Assembly: GCA_016703665.1 (NCBI GenBank)
Contig: JADJBS010000020.1
Span: forward strand, 186,001-250,000
DNA length: 64,000 nucleotides
DNA from: Candidatus Defluviibacillus avedoerensis
Lineage (GTDB): Bacteria; Pseudomonadota; Gammaproteobacteria; Burkholderiales; Burkholderiaceae_C
Direction: 5' to 3'
The stretch's first letter is position 1, and each line of letters starts with the position of its first letter. The notes under the pieces are model-generated. The model was not told where the DNA came from. It saw only the letters and a list, made by a program, of their open reading frames with translations, and did no database searches. Shown piece after piece: positions 35,530 through 44,465 of the stretch. The translations under genes were made by a program, and so were the position numbers.

Positions 35530-36063
35530 CTATCTGGCGGTTTTGGCCACCGTGGCCGAGGCTGGGGGATCCATGAAGCTCGGCGCAGGATTCAATTTCA
35601 GAGCCTCTGCGACAGCATGCTGTGCCGGGCTCATACATTCATCTGCCAGGCGCTGTCCCACACGCTGATTCATCAGCATGGATTTATTGGCCAACTGCAA
35701 CCAGACAGCGCCAATTTTTTGATCTTCAAGGCGGATTGCACCTGTCGCAGTGACAACCGGGAACATACGGTACTTGCCAGCCTTGGTCTGGACATGAAAA
35801 AAGCCTGGTGCTTTGGGGTCAGCATCAATTTGCACATAACTGCCCATCTCACATGGCATGCGACCCAAATGAATCTGATCGGCGATCGTCATCTCTTCAG
35901 GCGTCAAGGCGTGATCTGCAGCGCTGGCACCCGCAGCCACCTGCTTGGCCTTGGACTTCAACTCCATGCGGCTTTCGCTCGGTGGAGACTTTTTGGGTGG
36001 GGTTTGCGCACCAACAAAAGTTGACATGCACATTGCCAATGCAGCCATAAGTAAGATTTTCAT
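35530..36063 (-). CDS. Conserved periplasmic protein of unknown function
   Basis: A 177-residue protein with a signal peptide (MKILLMAALAMCMSTFVGAQ). The mature part is basic and lysine-rich at first, then a compact domain with HLGRMPCEMGSYVQIDAD, a KYRMFPVVT strand and LANKSMLMNQRVGQRLADEC. Two cysteines in the mature part may form a disulfide. I recall the same gene between acnB and the HpcH/HpaI gene in related Burkholderiales. No function is recognised. Confidence 0.75.
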   Translation of the reverse strand: MKILLMAALAMCMSTFVGAQTPPKKSPPSESRMELKSKAKQVAAGASAADHALTPEEMTIADQIHLGRMPCEMGSYVQIDADPKAPGFFHVQTKAGKYRMFPVVTATGAIRLEDQKIGAVWLQLANKSMLMNQRVGQRLADECMSPAQHAVAEALKLNPAPSFMDPPASATVAKTAR

Positions 36064-36081
36064 GGTGTGTCTCTTTCGTTG

Positions 36082-37071
36082 TTATGCAAAGTAAATCAAT
36101 GCCTGCGCTGGCAATGGCTGCCCGGTTTGCCTAGCGCGCTCCAGTACCTGCCAAAAGTAACGGTAACTGGCACGGTCATGCAACTGTCCCGCATGACTGA
36201 TGGGTGCCCAATCAGCAGCTTGAGCAGCCAGTACGATCTCACAGGCCTTTTCGATCTCGGCCTGCGTCGGGGCAAACGCCGCCAGGATGGGGCGGATCTG
36301 ACTCGGGTGGATGCTCCACATGCGGGTAAAACCCAACTCGCTGGCAGCACGGTGCGCTGCCGACTGCATGGCAGCCATGTCGTTGAACTCGGTCACCACG
36401 CCGTGGGCTGGCACTTTGCCGTGAGCATGGCATGCAGATGCGATCTCAAGTTTGGCACGCAGTACCAAGGGGTGGCTGAACTGCCCTGCCAAGCCCATGC
36501 CTGCTGAGGGAATGGCCCCACCATGGGCAGAAACAAAGTCCATCAAACCGAAACTCATGGACTGCACACGCGGATGCGCAGCAATGTCAAAAGCACGATG
36601 GACTGCAGCAGGCGATTCAATCAAAACTTGTAGCGGCAGATGCCCTGCTGATGCGCCGATAAGGGCTTTTTCAGCAATGAAAACATCGTCAACGGATTCC
36701 ACCTTGGGAATCATGATGTGGGCCAGGCAATGACCCGCCTGCCCGGCAATGGTGGCCATGTCGGCTTCAAAGGCGGGGTGATCCACCGGGTGAACACGCA
36801 CGGCCACGCGTGCTTTGCCGCCCGAGTCATGTGCGGCTTGCTGCGCCATCGCAACCACCAGCGCGGCGTGATCAGCCTCGCCGCCCACAGGGGCACCGTC
36901 TTCACAGTCCAGCGACACGTCAAAAACGCAAGTGCCGAACTCTTCTGTCATTTCTGCCTGCAACTGCAGGCTCTTACGCATGCGCACCTCAACACCGCTG
37001 TAGTGGTCACAAACAGGCAGGAAGCCTGTTTGTGCTTGAGCGCCTAAAAGAACGTCTCTAGGATGCGCCAT
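36082..37071 (-). CDS. HpcH/HpaI aldolase / citrate lyase beta-like protein
   Basis: A 329-residue TIM-barrel lyase of the CitE / malyl-CoA lyase family. Family residues are visible: RMRKSLQLQAEM, FDVSLDCEDGAP (metal-side Glu/Asp), RVHPVDHPAF, MIPKVESVDDV, LIESPAAVHRAFDIA and MWSIHPSQI. CitD and CitF partners are absent, so it is not the citrate lyase complex; a malyl- or citramalyl-CoA lyase type reaction is more likely. It lies 8 bases after mdh and 18 before the next gene, thus in one operon with the TCA enzymes. Confidence 0.82.
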   Translation of the reverse strand: MAHPRDVLLGAQAQTGFLPVCDHYSGVEVRMRKSLQLQAEMTEEFGTCVFDVSLDCEDGAPVGGEADHAALVVAMAQQAAHDSGGKARVAVRVHPVDHPAFEADMATIAGQAGHCLAHIMIPKVESVDDVFIAEKALIGASAGHLPLQVLIESPAAVHRAFDIAAHPRVQSMSFGLMDFVSAHGGAIPSAGMGLAGQFSHPLVLRAKLEIASACHAHGKVPAHGVVTEFNDMAAMQSAAHRAASELGFTRMWSIHPSQIRPILAAFAPTQAEIEKACEIVLAAQAADWAPISHAGQLHDRASYRYFWQVLERARQTGQPLPAQALIYFA

Positions 37072-37079
37072 GTCAACGA

Positions 37080-38066
37080 TTACAGAAGATGCTTGACGCC
37101 GTCTTGTTCGCCGGTCAGTTCGGCCAAAGTCTTGTCGATGCAGGTCTGGCTGAAAGCGTCGATGGGCAGGCCTTCAACGATTTTGTATTCACCGCCTTCG
37201 CAAGTGACAGGGAAGCCGAACATCACATCCTTGGGGATGCCGTATTGGCCGTCAGACGGGATGCCCATGGTGACCCACTTGCCGTTGGTACCCAGGGCCC
37301 AGTCGCGCATGTGATCAATCGCTGCATTTGCTGCGGAGGCAGCAGAGGACAAGCCGCGTGCTTCGATGATGGCGGCACCACGCTTGCCAACGGTTGGCAA
37401 GAAAGTGTTGGCATTCCATTCCTGGTCATTGATCATGGCTGCTACGCTTTCGCCATTGATCGTGGCAAAGCGGTAGTCTGCGTACATGGTAGGCGAATGG
37501 TTGCCCCAAACGGTCAGCTTTTCAATTGCGGCCACGGGCTTGCCGGTCTTGGCAGCGATTTGGCTGGCAGCACGGTTGTGGTCCAGACGCAACATGGCGG
37601 TGAAGTTCTTGCGTGGCAGATCTGGAGCGCTCTTCATGGCGATGTAGGCATTGGTATTGGCCGGGTTGCCAACCACCAACACCTTCACATTGCGGCTGGC
37701 CACTGCATTGAGCGCCTTGCCTTGGGCTGTGAAGATGGCGCCGTTGACGGCCAAAAGTTCAGCACGTTCCATGCCAGGGCCACGTGGACGAGAACCCACG
37801 AGCAGCGCGTAGTCTGCGTCCTTGAACGCAGTCATTGGATCGCCGTGGGCCTCCATGCCAACCAGCAGGGGGAAAGCGCAATCGTCAAGCTCCATCATCA
37901 CGCCCTTGAGCGCCTTTTGTGGGCCTTCCACAGGCACCTCGAGCAATTGCAGGATCACAGGCTGGTCTTTACCCAGCATTTCGCCTGAAGCGATGCGGAA
38001 CAGCAGTGCGTAACCAATTTGACCAGCTGCACCTGTAACGGCGACGCGGACGGGCTTTTTGCTCAT
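37080..38066 (-). CDS. mdh: Malate dehydrogenase
   Basis: Oxidises malate to oxaloacetate with NAD. The 328-residue protein has the NAD loop VTGAAGQIGYALLFRIASGE near the start, ALLVGSRPRGPGMERAELL, VGNPANTNA, the arginine in LRLDHNRAASQIA and the catalytic histidine in VWGNHSPTMYAD. It is of the cytosolic type common in Burkholderiales. It is first in the minus-strand TCA operon and divergent from the GntR regulator; a palindrome in the gap may control it. Confidence 0.97.
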   Translation of the reverse strand: MSKKPVRVAVTGAAGQIGYALLFRIASGEMLGKDQPVILQLLEVPVEGPQKALKGVMMELDDCAFPLLVGMEAHGDPMTAFKDADYALLVGSRPRGPGMERAELLAVNGAIFTAQGKALNAVASRNVKVLVVGNPANTNAYIAMKSAPDLPRKNFTAMLRLDHNRAASQIAAKTGKPVAAIEKLTVWGNHSPTMYADYRFATINGESVAAMINDQEWNANTFLPTVGKRGAAIIEARGLSSAASAANAAIDHMRDWALGTNGKWVTMGIPSDGQYGIPKDVMFGFPVTCEGGEYKIVEGLPIDAFSQTCIDKTLAELTGEQDGVKHLL

Positions 38067-38215
38067 GGAATTTCTCCGAAGGATAGTGATGAAAAATCAG
38101 TGGCAGTACGCGTTACAGCGAAGGCCCTGGGGGCCGATTTCCGCATTTGAACGCGCAGATCCTGCTTTGCAAACAGACATAGAGTTTACCCGTGATTTCG
38201 TCTTCTCGTCAATTT

Positions 38216-38238
38216 GTCTTATGTCTTATATAAGATAT
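38216..38238. promoter_or_regulatory. Palindrome TCTTATATAAGA with tandem half-repeat, candidate GntR operator
   Basis: A perfect 12-base palindrome (38224-38235) preceded by two tandem copies of GTCTTAT (38216-38222, 38223-38229). It lies 48 bases before the GntR gene and 157 bases from mdh, in the divergent gap. GntR dimers bind such dyads near their own gene, so autoregulation and mdh-operon control are likely, by inference. Confidence 0.6.
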
Positions 38239-38285
38239 GATTCAGTCTGACACGAAGATTACTTTTCCGAGACAAATCCTGCACT

Positions 38286-39080
38286 ATGTCAGCCGTTTTT
38301 TCCAAGATTGATGACACGCTGGCGAGCAGCGTGGACAGCTTCGCGGCAGGCGCCACTCCTGCCTTCAGCCCCCTGTACCAACAGATCAAAGGGTTGATTC
38401 TGCAAAGTCTGCACCACGGGGAATGGAAGCCTGGAGAAGCCATCCCAAGCGAAATGGATCTGGCTGCACGTTTCAAGGTTAGCCAGGGCACGGTGCGCAA
38501 AGCCATCGACGAACTGGCCGCCGAAAACCTGGTGGTGCGCCGCCAGGGCAAAGGCACTTACGTGGCCACGCATGCCGAGCAACAGATGCAGTATCGCTTC
38601 CTGAAACTGGTACCGGACAAGGGGGATGCCACCTCAGAAGGCCCAGCCCACCGTCAAATTGTGGATTGCAAACGCCAGCGCGCCAATGCAGAAACCGCCC
38701 GCGCGCTGGAGTTGCACACGGGTGACGCCGTGCTGCAGGCACGGCGAGTGCTGTCGTTTGCTGGCGTGCCGACGATTCTGGAAGATTTGTGGCTCCCCGC
38801 CGCACCGTTCAAAGGCCTGACAGCAGAGCGGCTGCGCGACTACCATGGCCCCATGTATGCGCTGTTCGAGGCGGAATTCTCGGTGCGCATGGTCCGTGCC
38901 TCTGAGAAAATCCGCGCGCTCATGCCCGACGCAGAGCAGTGCGAATTGCTTCAACTCGACCAGGGCATGCCACTACTGAGCGTAGAGCGTGTTGCCTATA
39001 CCTACAACGACAAGCCCATGGAGTTGCGCCGTGGCCTGTATCGCACCGATACGCACCATTACCGCAACGAACTGAATTGA
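38286..39080 (+). CDS. GntR-family regulator (HutC/UTRA type)
   Basis: A 264-residue regulator. The winged helix is at about 25-95 (PLYQQIKGLILQSL, GEAIPSEMDLAARFKVSQGTVRKAIDELAAENLV), with basic RRQGKGTYVA. A UTRA effector domain follows (about 110-255). It lies between the divergent mdh-acnB operon and, across one gene, the sdh-gltA operon. Regulation of TCA-cycle genes by an organic acid is a reasonable inference; the ligand is unknown. Confidence 0.88.
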   Translation: MSAVFSKIDDTLASSVDSFAAGATPAFSPLYQQIKGLILQSLHHGEWKPGEAIPSEMDLAARFKVSQGTVRKAIDELAAENLVVRRQGKGTYVATHAEQQMQYRFLKLVPDKGDATSEGPAHRQIVDCKRQRANAETARALELHTGDAVLQARRVLSFAGVPTILEDLWLPAAPFKGLTAERLRDYHGPMYALFEAEFSVRMVRASEKIRALMPDAEQCELLQLDQGMPLLSVERVAYTYNDKPMELRRGLYRTDTHHYRNELN

Positions 39081-39103
39081 CGAGCGGTGGCACGAGCGGG
39101 GGG

Positions 39104-40522
39104 CTATTTCAAGCACTGCAGCGGTTGGAGTTTGACGATCTGACTGGTTTTTGCTCGGCGCAACGCTGCTGCCAGCAACTTGTAAAGGTCTGCGTCAAAG
39201 TCAGGCCATGGGTTGCCCAGCACCTGCGCCAAGCCTTCCTCGTCTTTCGCTGTCCCCAAGTAGCGCCAGTGGTCCACCACATGCATATCACTGCCTTCGC
39301 TCAAACCCACCGGTCCGGCGTACGGCCATGTCGCCACTTTAAGGTGTGCCAAGGCATTCATCACGCTTAAGTTGTGGGCACGGGCGCTTTGCTGCCCGAC
39401 GCAGGCGCCTGCACAGGTATGCACCTGAAAACCAAAACAGGGCTTGCCCTGGACCAGTGCCTCCAAACCCAACAGGCCTCGGCATAAGCGGCCTTCCTGC
39501 GCCAAGGCCTCCAGACCGGCTTTTGCGGCAGCACGGCTACGGAACACGCCGTAAAGGTGCGCATCTGCGCCCCAAGGCACGTCCTCCCCATGCACGAAAT
39601 CGAGCAACCAGGGTTGATCGGGTGTTTCGTTCACGTGCAACTGCCATGCCCATAAATCGCGGTTGCGACGTAGCCGGACATTCAGGCAGGGAAGTTTTTC
39701 CTTGACGAGCTTGGCCTCAAGCAGCAGAGCGCCCAGTTCGCCCTCCGTGCGGATCCAGTCAATGCTGCGCACCTGCATCGTGAGTCGCATTTCTTTGGGC
39801 TTGCTGAGTGCCGCCGTGAAGTGTTGCAACACGCGGGTGCGAATGGCCTTACTCTTGCCGATGTAGAGCGGCTGACCGCGATCATCCAGAAAGAGATACA
39901 CCCCGGGCAAGTCTGGCATATTGCGCAGGAGTTCAGGGTCTATGTTGGAGGGTAAGGCGTGGTTTTGCGTCAGCGTTTTGACGGTTTTTTCCAGGCTTTC
40001 GGCAGACTGGGTAAGCTCCAGATGCTTCCAAAATTGTAGCAATGCATCGGCATCGCTCATTGCGCGGTGGCGGTTGCTCACCGTCAGACCATGGGCAGCG
40101 ACCACACTGTCAAGGTTGTGACGGGCCTGATGTGGAAACAACTTGCGCGACAGCTTGACCGTGCACAGCACGCGCGACGAATACTCAAAACCCGCGCGCT
40201 TGAATTCAGCGCGCAAAAAACCATAGTCAAATCGCGCGTTGTGGGCAACGAAAAGCTTGCCATCAAGTTGCGCCAGCAGTTCCTTTGCAATGTCGCCAAA
40301 TGAGGGGGCGTCCCACACCATATCGTCAGAGATGCCGGTCAAACTTTGGATGAAGGCAGGAATCCGGGTCGCCGGGTTGACGAGCTTGGACCAGCGCTGA
40401 ACCTGTCCATCTGCATAGCTGACAACCGCGACTTCTGTCACGCGGTCGCGCTCCGAATTGCCACCCGTTGTCTCGATGTCGACAAAAGCAAGGGGAGAAA
40501 AGGGTGTGAATAGCTGGGTCAC
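39104..40522 (-). CDS. DEDDh exonuclease fused to a GIY-YIG (UvrC-N/Cho-like) nuclease domain
   Basis: A 472-residue DNA repair-type nuclease. The DnaQ-like exonuclease (about 8-170) has all three Exo motifs: FVDIETTG, VAHNARFDYGFL and HRAMSDADA. The GIY-YIG domain (about 205-285) reads GVYLFLDDRGQPLYIGKSKAIRTRVLQHF in shorter parts, with the Tyr, Gly-Lys and Arg residues kept. A cysteine-containing C-terminal part follows (CAGACVG). Exonuclease-Cho fusions occur widely in proteobacteria and are thought to act in nucleotide excision repair. It converges with the GntR gene, 24 bases apart. Confidence 0.9.
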   Translation of the reverse strand: MTQLFTPFSPLAFVDIETTGGNSERDRVTEVAVVSYADGQVQRWSKLVNPATRIPAFIQSLTGISDDMVWDAPSFGDIAKELLAQLDGKLFVAHNARFDYGFLRAEFKRAGFEYSSRVLCTVKLSRKLFPHQARHNLDSVVAAHGLTVSNRHRAMSDADALLQFWKHLELTQSAESLEKTVKTLTQNHALPSNIDPELLRNMPDLPGVYLFLDDRGQPLYIGKSKAIRTRVLQHFTAALSKPKEMRLTMQVRSIDWIRTEGELGALLLEAKLVKEKLPCLNVRLRRNRDLWAWQLHVNETPDQPWLLDFVHGEDVPWGADAHLYGVFRSRAAAKAGLEALAQEGRLCRGLLGLEALVQGKPCFGFQVHTCAGACVGQQSARAHNLSVMNALAHLKVATWPYAGPVGLSEGSDMHVVDHWRYLGTAKDEEGLAQVLGNPWPDFDADLYKLLAAALRRAKTSQIVKLQPLQCLK

Positions 40523-40716
40523 GCAGCAATTGTGGAATAAGGAGCGTATAACAGCGCCTTCGCTGCCTCTAAGTTGAGCAAATTTAGCCCCCTTTCAAGC
40601 ATCGCACATGAAAAATAGTGCGCTGTAAGCCTGATGGATGCTGCATTGCAATAGAATTTTAGGTTGTTTGGAAATTCATAGTTACCAACCAGTTACACCC
40701 AGATGAAAGCCTATCT

Positions 40717-41154
40717 ATGACAGAAGCGGTCAAAAAAGCGCGGCCCGAGTTCCGCAACATCAATGTTTTCAATGATTTACCGGGCTATCGCCTGCCAGTC
40801 GCGGGCATCGTTTCCATTCTTCACCGCATCAGCGGCTTCATGATGTTTCTGCTGTTGCCGTTCATCGTCTGGATGCTGGACAAGTCCCTCTCCTCGGAAT
40901 TCTCGTTCGCCAAATTTAAAAGTGCTTTCAACGTCGGCCTGGGATTTGCGCCTGGTTGGTTTCTCAAACTGGTTGCGCTGGCACTGATCTGGGCTTACCT
41001 GCATCATCTGATTGCAGGTGTACGCCACATCCGCATGGATTTGAACCATGACACCGTCACAAAAGAAACCGGCCGGGCATCCGCCATCCGTGTTCTCGTC
41101 GTGAGCATTGCGCTGACCGTCGCTCTTGGCGCCAAGCTGTTTGGCTTGTACTAA
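40717..41154 (+). CDS. sdhC: Succinate dehydrogenase cytochrome b556 subunit
   Basis: A 145-residue membrane anchor with three hydrophobic segments. The N-terminal quinone-site region (RPEFRNINVFNDLPGYRLPVAG, with HRISGFMMFL) and the heme-ligand region (YLHHLIAGVRHIRMD) match SdhC. First gene of sdhCDAB-sdhE-gltA. The 190 bases upstream (40523-40716) are AT-rich near the start and presumably hold the promoter; no clear operator was found. Confidence 0.94.
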   Translation: MTEAVKKARPEFRNINVFNDLPGYRLPVAGIVSILHRISGFMMFLLLPFIVWMLDKSLSSEFSFAKFKSAFNVGLGFAPGWFLKLVALALIWAYLHHLIAGVRHIRMDLNHDTVTKETGRASAIRVLVVSIALTVALGAKLFGLY

Positions 41155-41183
41155 ACCGATTCACCTTCAAGGAAACAGACAAC

Positions 41184-41552
41184 ATGGCAGTTAATTACGG
41201 TTCCAAGCGCGTTGTAACTGGCGCGCATTACGGTCTGAAAGACTGGATGGCCCAGCGCATTACGGGTGTTCTGATGGTGTTGTTCACGGTCATCGTCATT
41301 GCACAGGTTCTTATGGTCAGTGGCCCCATTGGCTACGAGTCATGGGCCGGCATCTTTGCTGCGCAATGGATGAAGTCGCTGACGTTTGCGGTCATTGTCG
41401 CGCTGGCGTATCACGTCTGGGTTGGTATGCGCGACATCTGGATGGATTACGTCACAGGTTCGGTGGGTCTTCGACTCACCTTGCAGGTTCTCACTATCGT
41501 TTGGCTGGTCGGCTGTGCAGGCTGGGCCATTCAGGTGCTCTGGCGCCTCTAA
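41184..41552 (+). CDS. sdhD: Succinate dehydrogenase membrane anchor subunit
   Basis: A 122-residue protein with three membrane segments. GAHYGLKDWMAQRITGVLM at the start and LAYHVWVGMRDIWMDYV, with the second heme/quinone histidine and aspartate, are typical of SdhD. An AAGGA ribosome site lies before the ATG. With SdhC it binds heme b and ubiquinone. It lies 29 bases after sdhC and 24 before sdhA. Confidence 0.93.
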   Translation: MAVNYGSKRVVTGAHYGLKDWMAQRITGVLMVLFTVIVIAQVLMVSGPIGYESWAGIFAAQWMKSLTFAVIVALAYHVWVGMRDIWMDYVTGSVGLRLTLQVLTIVWLVGCAGWAIQVLWRL

Positions 41553-41576
41553 TTTAAAGATCAAGGCCTCCACACA

Positions 41577-43385
41577 ATGAGCTATACCCAAGCCAATATC
41601 ACCAAACGCAAGTTTGACGTTGTCATCGTCGGTGCCGGCGGCTCCGGCATGCGCGCTTCCCTGCAACTCGCCCGCGCCGGGCTGAACGTTGCGGTGCTCT
41701 CCAAAGTCTTCCCCACCCGGTCGCATACGGTGGCGGCACAAGGTGGCATCGGTGCCTCTTTGGGCAACATGTCTGAAGACAACTGGCACTATCATTTTTA
41801 TGACACCGTCAAGGGCTCCGACTGGCTCGGAGACCAGGACGCCATCGAATTCATGTGCCGCGAAGCGCCCAAGGTTGTGTATGACCTCGAGCACATGGGC
41901 ATGCCGTTTGACCGTAATCCCGATGGCACGATCTACCAGCGTCCATTTGGTGGCCACACGGCCAACTATGGTGAAAAGCCCGTGCAACGTGCTTGTGCAG
42001 CCGCTGACCGCACAGGCCACGCCATGTTGCACACGCTGTACCAGCAGAACGTACAGGCCAAGACCGCCTTTTTCGTCGAGTGGATGGCCCTGGACTTGAT
42101 CCGCGACGCCGAAGGCGATGTGGTGGGTGTGTCTGCGCTCGAGATGGAAACTGGCGATCTGCACATCCTGCATGCCAAGACCGTGCTCCTGGCCACGGGC
42201 GGCGCAGGACGGATATTCCAGGCCAGCACCAATGCTTTCATCAACACCGGCGACGGCCTGGGCATGGCCGCCCGCGCCGGCATCCCGCTGGAAGACATGG
42301 AGTTCTGGCAATTCCACCCCACTGGCGTGGCCGGTGCAGGCGTGTTGCTGACCGAAGGCTGCCGTGGCGAAGGCGCGATTTTGCTCAACAGCAATGGCGA
42401 GCGCTTCATGGAGCGCTATGCCCCCACATTGAAAGACCTTGCACCACGCGACTTTGTATCGCGTTGCATGGGACAGGAAATCCTGGAAGGCCGCGGCTGT
42501 GGCCCGAACAAGGATTACATCTTCCTGAAACTCGACCACCTGGGCGCCGACACGGTGCACAAACGTCTGCCGTCGGTGTACGAAATTGGCGTGAACTTCG
42601 CCAACGTCGATGTCACCCGTGAGCCCATCCCCGTCGTGCCCACCATTCACTACCAGATGGGCGGCATACCCACCAACATCCATGGTCAAGTGGTGGAACA
42701 GCGCAATGGTGACGACAACGCACCGCTCAACGGCCTGTACGCCGTGGGCGAATGCTCCTGCGTCAGCGTGCATGGCTCCAACCGCCTGGGCACCAACTCG
42801 CTGCTCGATTTGCTGGTGTTTGGTCGCGCTGCCGGTAACCACATTGTCGAATTCGCCAGCAAGACCAAGTCGCACAAAGACCTGCCAGCTGATGCAGCAG
42901 ACCGTACCCTTGAACGCCTTAACCGCCTGGAAAACGCTGCCAACGGCGAATACGCTCAAGACGTGGCAAACGATCTGCGCCTGGCCATGCAAACCCATGC
43001 GGGCGTGTTCCGCTCACAAGAAAGCATGGACGAAGGCGTCAAGAAGATCGCTGCACTGCGCTCACGCGTCAATGCCACGGGTTTGAAGGACACCTCCAAG
43101 GTGTTCAACACGGCCCGTATTGAAGCCCTGGAAGTGGACAACCTGATCGAAGCAGCGCAAGCCACCATCGAAGGTGCTGCGGCCCGTCACGAATGCCGTG
43201 GCGCGCATTTGGTGCGCGACTATGAGCATGATGCCAATCACCCCACAGCCCCGCTGGGCCGTAACGACCCCGAGTGGATGAAACACACCCTCTGGTACAG
43301 CGCGGACAACCGCCTGTCGTACAAAGCGGTCAAGCTCCAGCCGCTCACGGTCGAATCTGTGCCACCCAAGGTTCGCACCTTCTGA
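41577..43385 (+). CDS. sdhA: Succinate dehydrogenase flavoprotein subunit
   Basis: A 602-residue flavoprotein oxidising succinate to fumarate. FAD motif VVIVGAGGSGMRASLQLA, the histidine that holds FAD covalently in TRSHTVAAQGGI, QFHPTGVAGAGVLLTEGCRG, the active-site arginine in HECRGAH and GSNRLGTNSLLDLLVFG are all present. Length is typical. The start ATG at 41577 is 24 bases after sdhD. Confidence 0.98.
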   Translation: MSYTQANITKRKFDVVIVGAGGSGMRASLQLARAGLNVAVLSKVFPTRSHTVAAQGGIGASLGNMSEDNWHYHFYDTVKGSDWLGDQDAIEFMCREAPKVVYDLEHMGMPFDRNPDGTIYQRPFGGHTANYGEKPVQRACAAADRTGHAMLHTLYQQNVQAKTAFFVEWMALDLIRDAEGDVVGVSALEMETGDLHILHAKTVLLATGGAGRIFQASTNAFINTGDGLGMAARAGIPLEDMEFWQFHPTGVAGAGVLLTEGCRGEGAILLNSNGERFMERYAPTLKDLAPRDFVSRCMGQEILEGRGCGPNKDYIFLKLDHLGADTVHKRLPSVYEIGVNFANVDVTREPIPVVPTIHYQMGGIPTNIHGQVVEQRNGDDNAPLNGLYAVGECSCVSVHGSNRLGTNSLLDLLVFGRAAGNHIVEFASKTKSHKDLPADAADRTLERLNRLENAANGEYAQDVANDLRLAMQTHAGVFRSQESMDEGVKKIAALRSRVNATGLKDTSKVFNTARIEALEVDNLIEAAQATIEGAAARHECRGAHLVRDYEHDANHPTAPLGRNDPEWMKHTLWYSADNRLSYKAVKLQPLTVESVPPKVRTF

Positions 43386-43411
43386 TCACGGTAGAAAATT
43401 AGGAAACCACC

Positions 43412-44116
43412 ATGGAAACACGTACCTTCAAGATCTACCGCTACGACCCGGACAAAGATGCCAAGCCCTACATGCAGACCATCGAGATTGAACTCGACGG
43501 CCATGAGCGCATGTTGCTGGATGCCTTGATGAAGCTCAAGGCCAAGGACCCGACCCTGTCGTTCCGCCGTTCCTGCCGTGAAGGCGTCTGTGGCTCTGAC
43601 GCCATGAACATCAATGGCAAAAACGGTTTGGCTTGCCTGACCAACATGCGCCAGCTCGAAGGTGTCATCACCCTAAAGCCCCTGCCCGGCCTGCCTGTGA
43701 TCCGTGACCTGATCGTGGACATGACGCAGTTCTTCAAGCAATACAACTCGATCAAGCCCTACCTCATCAATGAGAGCATTCCGCCCGAGACAGAGGGCCT
43801 GCAGTCACCAGAAGAGCGTGAAGAGCTGAACGGCCTGTATGAATGCATTTTGTGCGCCAGCTGCTCGACAAGTTGTCCAAGCTTTTGGTGGAACCCAGAC
43901 AAGTTCGTAGGTCCCGCTGGTTTGCTTCAGGCGTACCGCTTCCTGGCTGACAGCCGCGACCAAGCCACAGCTGAGCGTCTGGACAACCTGGAAGACCCAT
44001 ACCGACTGTTCCGCTGCCACACCATCATGAACTGTGTGGATGTGTGCCCCAAATCTCTGAACCCAACGAAAGCGATTGGGAAGATCAAAGAGATGATGGT
44101 GCTGAGAGCTGTATGA
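43412..44116 (+). CDS. sdhB: Succinate dehydrogenase iron-sulfur subunit
   Basis: A 234-residue electron-transfer subunit. Three Fe-S sites are visible: the [2Fe-2S] set SCREGVCGSDAMNI with a later LAC, the [4Fe-4S] set CILCASCSTSCP and the [3Fe-4S] set CHTIMNCVDVCPKSLNP. It passes electrons from SdhA to ubiquinone. The stop overlaps the sdhE start (ATGA, 44113-44116). Confidence 0.98.
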   Translation: METRTFKIYRYDPDKDAKPYMQTIEIELDGHERMLLDALMKLKAKDPTLSFRRSCREGVCGSDAMNINGKNGLACLTNMRQLEGVITLKPLPGLPVIRDLIVDMTQFFKQYNSIKPYLINESIPPETEGLQSPEEREELNGLYECILCASCSTSCPSFWWNPDKFVGPAGLLQAYRFLADSRDQATAERLDNLEDPYRLFRCHTIMNCVDVCPKSLNPTKAIGKIKEMMVLRAV

Positions 44117-44382
44117 CCCCCACTGAAGACCTGCTGGATGACAGGGCCAAAAGCAAGCTGCGGTGGCGTTGCCGCCGGGGCTTGCTCGAAAATGACCTGT
44201 TCATCGAGAAGTTCTTCACTAGGCATGAATCTGGCTTGACTGTGAGCCAGGCCAATGGCCTGAATGTATTGATGGATTTGGCAGACAACGATCTTCTGGA
44301 CTTGCTCCTCAAACGTAAGGAACCAGAGGTCGATATAAATACAAGCGAAGTGCGAGAAGTGCTGGCGATGTTGCGTGCATAA
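44113..44382 (+). CDS. sdhE: SdhE, FAD assembly factor for SdhA
   Basis: An 89-residue helical protein. The start at 44113 is chosen for the ATGA overlap with sdhB; the frame is open further upstream but inside sdhB. The diagnostic RGxxE motif is RRGLLEND, followed by a LDLLLKRKEPE helix as in E. coli YgfY/SdhE. It is needed for covalent flavinylation of SdhA. It is placed between sdhB and gltA as in most betaproteobacteria. Confidence 0.93.
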   Translation: MTPTEDLLDDRAKSKLRWRCRRGLLENDLFIEKFFTRHESGLTVSQANGLNVLMDLADNDLLDLLLKRKEPEVDINTSEVREVLAMLRA

Positions 44383-44465
44383 GCCTTGAATTTCTGAAAA
44401 AATTTAAGGTAAATGTCAGGCATGCGCCGGATGATGGGCTTTAAGAAAACCAGGAACCTAAAACC

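Noticed and set aside
41340..42998. Long 552-codon open frame on the minus strand opposite sdhA/sdhD
   Set aside because: It is antisense to unmistakable sdh genes, has no family motifs and is the usual mirror frame of GC-rich coding DNA.
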